Of a stretch of DNA of 64,000 nucleotides, positions 60,435 through 64,000 are shown one piece after another; positions within the stretch are counted from its first letter, which is position 1; each line of letters starts with the position of its first letter. A program made the translations under genes and the position numbers. Origin of the DNA: Pseudomonas syringae. GTDB lineage: Bacteria > Pseudomonadota > Gammaproteobacteria > Pseudomonadales > Pseudomonadaceae. Below the pieces are notes generated by a model, which saw nothing but the letters and a program-made list of their open reading frames with translations, did no database searches and had not been told where the DNA came from. The stretch covers positions 1 through 64,000 of the forward strand of contig NZ_LGSI01000056.1 in the NCBI RefSeq assembly GCF_001698815.1, written 5' to 3'.

Positions 60435-61082
60435 ATGCGCGTAATTCTGCTGGGAGCTCCCGGGGCCGGTAAAGGTACTCAGGCAAAATTCATCACCGAA
60501 AAATTCGGCATCCCGCAAATTTCGACAGGCGACATGTTGCGCGCAGCGGTCAAGGCTGGCACTGAGCTGGGCTTGAAGGCCAAAAGCGTGATGGACAGCG
60601 GCGGTCTGGTTTCCGATGACCTGATCATCGGCCTGATCAAGGATCGCCTGTCCGAACCCGATTGCGCCAACGGCGTCCTGTTCGACGGTTTCCCACGCAC
60701 CATTCCGCAGGCTGAAGCCTTGCTGGCCGCCGGTCTGGAAATCGACAACGTGCTGGAAATCGCCGTGGATGACGAAGAAATCGTCAAGCGCATGTCCGGT
60801 CGCCGCGTTCACGAAGGTTCGGGTCGCATTTACCACACGATCTTCAATCCGCCGAAAGTCGAAGGCATCGATGACGTCACCGGCGAGCCTTTGCTGCAAC
60901 GCAAGGATGATGTTGAAGAAACCGTGCGCCATCGTCTGGCCGTCTACCACGCGCAGACCAAACCGCTGGTGGATTTCTATAACAATCTCGAAACCAAGAA
61001 TGGCAAGCCCAAGTGCAGCCATATCGAAGGCGTCGGTTCTGTCGAAGAGATCACTGCCAAGGTGCTCGCAGCGCTGAGCTGA
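60435..61082 (+). CDS. adk: Adenylate kinase
   Basis: The 215-residue protein has the P-loop GAPGAGKGTQAKF, the AMP-binding STGDMLRAA, FDGFPRTIPQAEAL, and the LID segment MSGRRVHEGSGRIYH, which lacks the four-Cys zinc site of Gram-positive enzymes. It interconverts ATP, ADP and AMP. The Met at 60435 has TGAGGAG upstream. A short terminator with GGCCCGC/GCGGGCC follows. Confidence 0.98.
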   Translation: MRVILLGAPGAGKGTQAKFITEKFGIPQISTGDMLRAAVKAGTELGLKAKSVMDSGGLVSDDLIIGLIKDRLSEPDCANGVLFDGFPRTIPQAEALLAAGLEIDNVLEIAVDDEEIVKRMSGRRVHEGSGRIYHTIFNPPKVEGIDDVTGEPLLQRKDDVEETVRHRLAVYHAQTKPLVDFYNNLETKNGKPKCSHIEGVGSVEEITAKVLAALS

Positions 61083-61100
61083 TCGAGTCCTTCAGTCAAC

Positions 61101-61122
61101 AACGGCCCGCTTGCGGGCCGTT
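61101..61122 (+). terminator. Terminator after adk
   Basis: AACGGCCCGC pairs with GCGGGCCGTT; TTGTCGTTT follows. It overlaps the tsaB promoter region. Confidence 0.8.
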
Positions 61123-61129
61123 TGTCGTT

Positions 61130-61135
61130 TATAAT
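61130..61135 (+). promoter_or_regulatory. Candidate -10 box of tsaB
   Basis: TATAAT lies 33 bases before the tsaB ATG, directly after the adk terminator. A -35 is not convincing. Confidence 0.45.
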
Positions 61136-61167
61136 GCGCCACTTTTTTCCCCACGACGGATACACCG

Positions 61168-61842
61168 ATGACCACCTTGCTGGCCCTGGACACCGCCACT
61201 GAAGCCTGCTCGGTCGCTTTGCTGCATGACGGCAAAGTGCTGAGCCACTACGAGGTGATCCCGCGCCTGCATGCCCAGCGTCTGTTGCCGATGATCAAGA
61301 CCTTGCTGGCGGAGGCGGGCATCGGCCTGTCAGCGCTGGACGCCATTGCCTTCGGTCGTGGGCCGGGCGCTTTCACCGGCGTACGCATCGCTATTGGCGT
61401 GGTTCAAGGCCTGGCTTTTGCCCTGGAGCGGCCGGTGCTGCCAGTTTCCAATCTGGCGGTGCTGGCGCAGCGGGCATTGCGCGAACATGGCGCCCATCAG
61501 GTTGCATCGGCAATCGACGCGCGCATGGATGAGGTGTATTGGGGTTGCTATCACGACGTGGCGGGCGAAATGCGCTTGCTCGGCGCTGAAGCAGTATTGC
61601 CGCCGGAGCAGGCGGCATTGCCGGCCGATGCCAGCGGCGACTGGTTCGGCTCGGGCACCGGCTGGGGCTATGCAGAACGCATTCCCGTGCAGCTGATCGG
61701 CCACGACGCGAGCATGCTGCCCCATGCTCAGGATCTGCTGACGCTGGCGACCTTCGCCTGGCACCGCGGCGAAGCCATCATCGCCGACGACGCCCAGCCG
61801 GTTTACCTGCGCGACAAAGTGGCAACGCCCAAGGCGCGGTGA
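61168..61842 (+). CDS. tsaB: tRNA t6A modification protein TsaB
   Basis: The 224-residue protein has the TsaB/YeaZ pattern LLALDTATEACSVAL, HAQRLLPMI, and FGRGPGAFTGVRIA. With TsaC, TsaD and TsaE it makes threonylcarbamoyl-adenosine at position 37 of ANN-decoding tRNAs; TsaB is the scaffold partner of TsaD. The ATG follows CGGATACACCG, a weak ribosome site. A REP and a long tandem array follow. Confidence 0.96.
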   Translation: MTTLLALDTATEACSVALLHDGKVLSHYEVIPRLHAQRLLPMIKTLLAEAGIGLSALDAIAFGRGPGAFTGVRIAIGVVQGLAFALERPVLPVSNLAVLAQRALREHGAHQVASAIDARMDEVYWGCYHDVAGEMRLLGAEAVLPPEQAALPADASGDWFGSGTGWGYAERIPVQLIGHDASMLPHAQDLLTLATFAWHRGEAIIADDAQPVYLRDKVATPKAR

Positions 61843-61849
61843 CAGGCAT

Positions 61850-62510
61850 TGTGGGAGCGAGCTTGCTCACGAATCTGAATTCCGGTCGACACATTTGAGG
61901 CCGGGGCAAACGCTGAAGAACTTTCTTGGCAGACCCGACGCCTTCCCGGACAAGTCCGGTCCTACCGAACCATACATAACCCGGTAGGAGGGGACTTGTC
62001 CCCGAAGAGGCCGGGGCAAACGCTGAAGAACTTTCTTGGCAGACCCGACGCCTTCCCGGACAAGTCCGGTCCTACCGAACGATACCTAACTCGGTAGGAG
62101 GGGACTTGTCCCGAAGAGGCCGGTGCAAACGCTGAAGATCTTCCTCGGTAGCCCGACGCCTTCCCGGACAAGTCCGGTCCTACCGAACCATACATAACCC
62201 GGTAGGAGAAGACTTGTCCCCGAAGAGGCCGGTGCAAACGCTAAAGATCTTCCTCGGCAGAACCGACGCCTTCCCGGACAAGTCCGGTCCTACCGAACGA
62301 TACATAACTCGGTAGGAGGGGACTTGTCCCGAAGAGGCCGGTGCAAACGCTGAAGATCTTCCTCGGTAGCCCCGACGCCTTCCCGGACAAGTCCGGTCCT
62401 ACCGAACGATACCTAACTCGGTAGGAGGGGACTTGTCCCCGAAGAGGCCGGTCCAGGCGCTACATCGTTGGTGTCTGGAAATACTTCGCGAACAAGTTCG
62501 CTCCAAACCG
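61850..62510. repeat. Five-unit tandem BIME array inside a REP pair
   Basis: Five tandem units of 109-110 bases start at 61897, 62007, 62116, 62225 and 62335, with a partial sixth at 62444. Each unit contains two facing arms, CGGACAAGTCCGGTCCTACC and CGGTAGGAGGGGACTTGTCC, around a short spacer. The whole array sits between a canonical REP (TGGGAGCGAGCTTGCTCACG, 61852-61871) and its partner CTTCGCGAACAAGTTCGCTC (62484-62503). The rest of 61843-62661 contains no gene. Confidence 0.9.
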
Positions 62511-62661
62511 GCGTTACTTACACCTTTCATCGCCTAAATTCCTCAAACAGCCTACCGGCGTCAACCTTTTGGGAAATGTGTGGTCTAGTTATCGTTCGGA
62601 CATTTGCTAAGTGCCTGTCCGTGACGTTAAATTGCCACTATAAGATGCCGAGTACGCACAC

Positions 62662-62976
62662 ATGCGCATAGACGGACCCTCACATCGCTCCACCCCCATC
62701 AAGCGCAGGCCGCAAAAGGCCCCTGCGACTGTGGAGGGTACCTTCGAAGAAGTGGACGACGACATTGAGGTTCCGCAAAAGCCTGCACAAAACGCTGCAA
62801 AGTCGGGCGCCGGCGCGCAAGCAAGCTCCACCGCCAACGTTCCCGCCCGTCCGCAAGACATCATCTTCCCGCGCTCCATGAGCAGCCGCGTTGCCAATGC
62901 CCTGGCCAGTTATCTGACCACCGCGAGTTTTGTCGATTGGGATCTTGAAGTCTCGGGCCTCGATCTTCACGTTTGA
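62662..62976 (+). CDS. Conserved hypothetical protein (PA3684-like position)
   Basis: The 104-residue protein has a polar, disordered N-terminus (PIKRRPQKAPATVEGTFEEV) and a short C-terminal helical region with SSRVANALASYLTTASF. No domain is recognised. Its stop overlaps the TTG start of the DUF72 gene by two bases, suggesting co-translation. Position after tsaB is as in other pseudomonads. Confidence 0.7.
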   Translation: MRIDGPSHRSTPIKRRPQKAPATVEGTFEEVDDDIEVPQKPAQNAAKSGAGAQASSTANVPARPQDIIFPRSMSSRVANALASYLTTASFVDWDLEVSGLDLHV

Positions 62977-63854
62977 ACGCCGCTCGTTTGAAAAATCCGC
63001 GCCTGTATTTCCTTGGTTGCCCGTCCTGGAGTGAAAACGCCTGGCGTGATTTTTTGTATCCCGAAGATGCCCGTCCCAATGAAATGCTCGGCCTGTACTC
63101 GCAGGTTTTCAACGCCGTAGAAGGCAACACCACGTTCTATGCGCGTCCCAAGCCTGAAACAGTTCAGCGCTGGGCCGAAGTCTTGCCGGAGCACTTTCGT
63201 TTTACCGCCAAATTCCCCGGCGACATCAGCCATAACGGCGATTTGCGCCTGCAATTGCATGCCGCAGAGGATTTCATCCGGCTGATGGCGCCGCTGGGCC
63301 AGCGCGTTGCGCCGCTCTGGCTGCAGCTCGCGGCAAGCTTCACTCCGCTGCGGCTGGGTGAACTGGCCACCTTCATCGATGAGCTGCAATGCCCGCTCGC
63401 CGTGGAAGTGCGCAACCACGCCTTTTTCGACAAGGGCGAAGACGAGCGCATGCTCAATCGCCTGCTGCTGGATCGCGGCGTGGAGCGCATTTGCCTAGAC
63501 TCGCGGCCACTGTTCAGCTGCGTGTCCACGGACCCTGCTGTGCTGCATGCGCAGTCGAAAAAGCCCAAGGTGCCACCTCGACCGGCGGCTCTGACTCAAT
63601 TTCCCCAAGTGCGCTTCATTGGTCATCCTTTGCTGGAGGCGAACGACTCGTTTCTGCAGCAGTGGGTCGAAAAAGTCGCAGGCTGGATCGAAGAAGGGCG
63701 CACGCCTTACGTGTTCCTGCACACTCCGGACAATATCCAGGCCCCGCTGCTGGCCCAGCGCTTTCATCAACTGTTAATGATCCGCCTGCCAGGTTTGCCA
63801 AGCTTGCCGGAACTGGATCGCGCACCTCCCGTGGAGCAACTGGGCTTGCTCTGA
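62973..63854 (+). CDS. DUF72 (YecE-like) protein
   Basis: The 293-residue protein has the DUF72 pattern: YFLGCPSWSENAWRDFLYP, FNAVEGNTTFYARPK, HFRFTAKFPGDISH and VEVRNHAFF. The family folds as a TIM barrel and has no confirmed reaction. It appears to start at TTG overlapping the previous stop (TTGA); the next in-frame Met would remove the conserved opening. The frame is complete. Confidence 0.85.
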   Translation: MNAARLKNPRLYFLGCPSWSENAWRDFLYPEDARPNEMLGLYSQVFNAVEGNTTFYARPKPETVQRWAEVLPEHFRFTAKFPGDISHNGDLRLQLHAAEDFIRLMAPLGQRVAPLWLQLAASFTPLRLGELATFIDELQCPLAVEVRNHAFFDKGEDERMLNRLLLDRGVERICLDSRPLFSCVSTDPAVLHAQSKKPKVPPRPAALTQFPQVRFIGHPLLEANDSFLQQWVEKVAGWIEEGRTPYVFLHTPDNIQAPLLAQRFHQLLMIRLPGLPSLPELDRAPPVEQLGLL

Positions 63855-63911
63855 GGTCTGAAGTTGTGGGCTTATAGCAGCCCACACCAATGACCTGAGC
63901 AGGACTCGCCC

Positions 63912-64000
63912 ATGGATGCCCGTCAATTGCTACGCGCCCAGACCTTCCAAGCCATGCACGAGCGCGACAGCGCTTTTGTGATCCCTAATCCGTGGGACGC
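63912..64000 (+). CDS. Isocitrate lyase/PEP phosphonomutase family protein (3' truncated by window)
   Basis: Only the first 29 residues are visible. They read MDARQLLRAQTFQAMH and then FVIPNPWDA, the characteristic start of the PEP mutase/isocitrate lyase-like (PrpB-related) family, in which this asparagine-proline-tryptophan-aspartate segment begins the barrel. Substrate cannot be inferred. CTGAGCAGGACTCGCCC supplies the ribosome site. Confidence 0.75.
   Translation, partial: MDARQLLRAQTFQAMHERDSAFVIPNPWD

Noticed and set aside
61897..62460. The tandem array as a CRISPR
   Set aside because: The whole 109-110-base unit is repeated, including the would-be spacers, and no cas gene is near; it is a BIME array.
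1..64000. tRNA, rRNA or phage genes
   Set aside because: None was recognised by eye; no rRNA-like blocks, no cloverleaf with CCA context, and no integrase or structural phage genes were seen.

Overview
The window is chromosomal DNA from a Pseudomonas, most likely of the P. fluorescens/P. putida side of the genus. The evidence is the gene order (ffh-rpsP-rimM-trmD-rplS-xerD-dsbC-hom-thrC; wspABCDEF-wspR-prfB-lysS; ppc-adk-tsaB), the high GC content, and many copies of the Pseudomonas REP repeat (GGAGCGAGCTTGCTCGCGAA type). The order matches my recollection of the P. aeruginosa PAO1 stretch around PA3683-PA3756. That backbone is interrupted by several modules that look like accessory insertions.

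Layout. 1-2.2 kb: the end of a DJ-1/PfpI gene, then an IS110-family insertion sequence sitting inside a REP, then an L,D-transpeptidase. 2.2-6.2 kb: two Nudix hydrolases, a gamma-carbonic anhydrase homologue, a DUF1289 protein, a VUT-type membrane protein and purT. 6.3-10.9 kb: a WbqC-like protein, an MHS-type transporter, a DUF21/CBS membrane protein and a YpjD-like cytochrome c assembly protein. 11-19.5 kb: ffh, the rpsP-rimM-trmD-rplS ribosome operon, xerD, dsbC, hom and thrC. 19.6-25.3 kb: a Roc-like signalling module (BvgS-type hybrid sensor, REC-EAL phosphodiesterase, convergent LuxR-type response regulator). 25.7-30.9 kb: a DUF3509 protein, a periplasmic solute-binding-like protein, yaeQ, recJ and an old-yellow-enzyme flavoprotein. 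30.9-38.3 kb: gene remnants, an AT-richer delta-60-repeat gene, then an aldehyde dehydrogenase with a polyamine-type ABC transporter (YdcSTUV/PotABCD-like). 38.5-48.2 kb: a DUF533/TerB-like protein and the complete wsp operon ending in the diguanylate cyclase gene wspR. 48.4-51.1 kb: prfB with its programmed +1 frameshift, then lysS. 51.3-55.3 kb: a TetR regulator, a lipoprotein, a QEGLA/DUF1704 putative metallopeptidase, an alpha/beta hydrolase and a small membrane protein. 55.4-56.7 kb: an OmpA-like/DUF4398 lipoprotein pair behind an AlgU-like promoter. 56.9-64 kb: a small conserved gene, ppc, adk, tsaB, a tandem repeat array, a short hypothetical gene, a DUF72 gene and the start of a PEP mutase/isocitrate lyase family gene.

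Two c-di-GMP systems lie 15 kb apart. The Roc-like module carries a phosphodiesterase with all the expected catalytic residues, and the Wsp surface-sensing pathway carries a cyclase. The housekeeping block covers membrane targeting, ribosome maturation, tRNA modification and threonine synthesis.

The most striking non-coding feature is the left end of the IS110 element. It folds into two consecutive stem-loops. The first displays guide-like stretches matching both sides of the REP target around the same CT dinucleotide at which the element sits, as expected for a bridge RNA. Other observations worth checking are REP pairs of one sequence class nested inside another class (51.2 kb, and a five-unit array at 61.9-62.4 kb), remnants of an aldehyde dehydrogenase 3' end beside the delta-60 gene, and a possible small gene broken at an A8 run near 27.2 kb.
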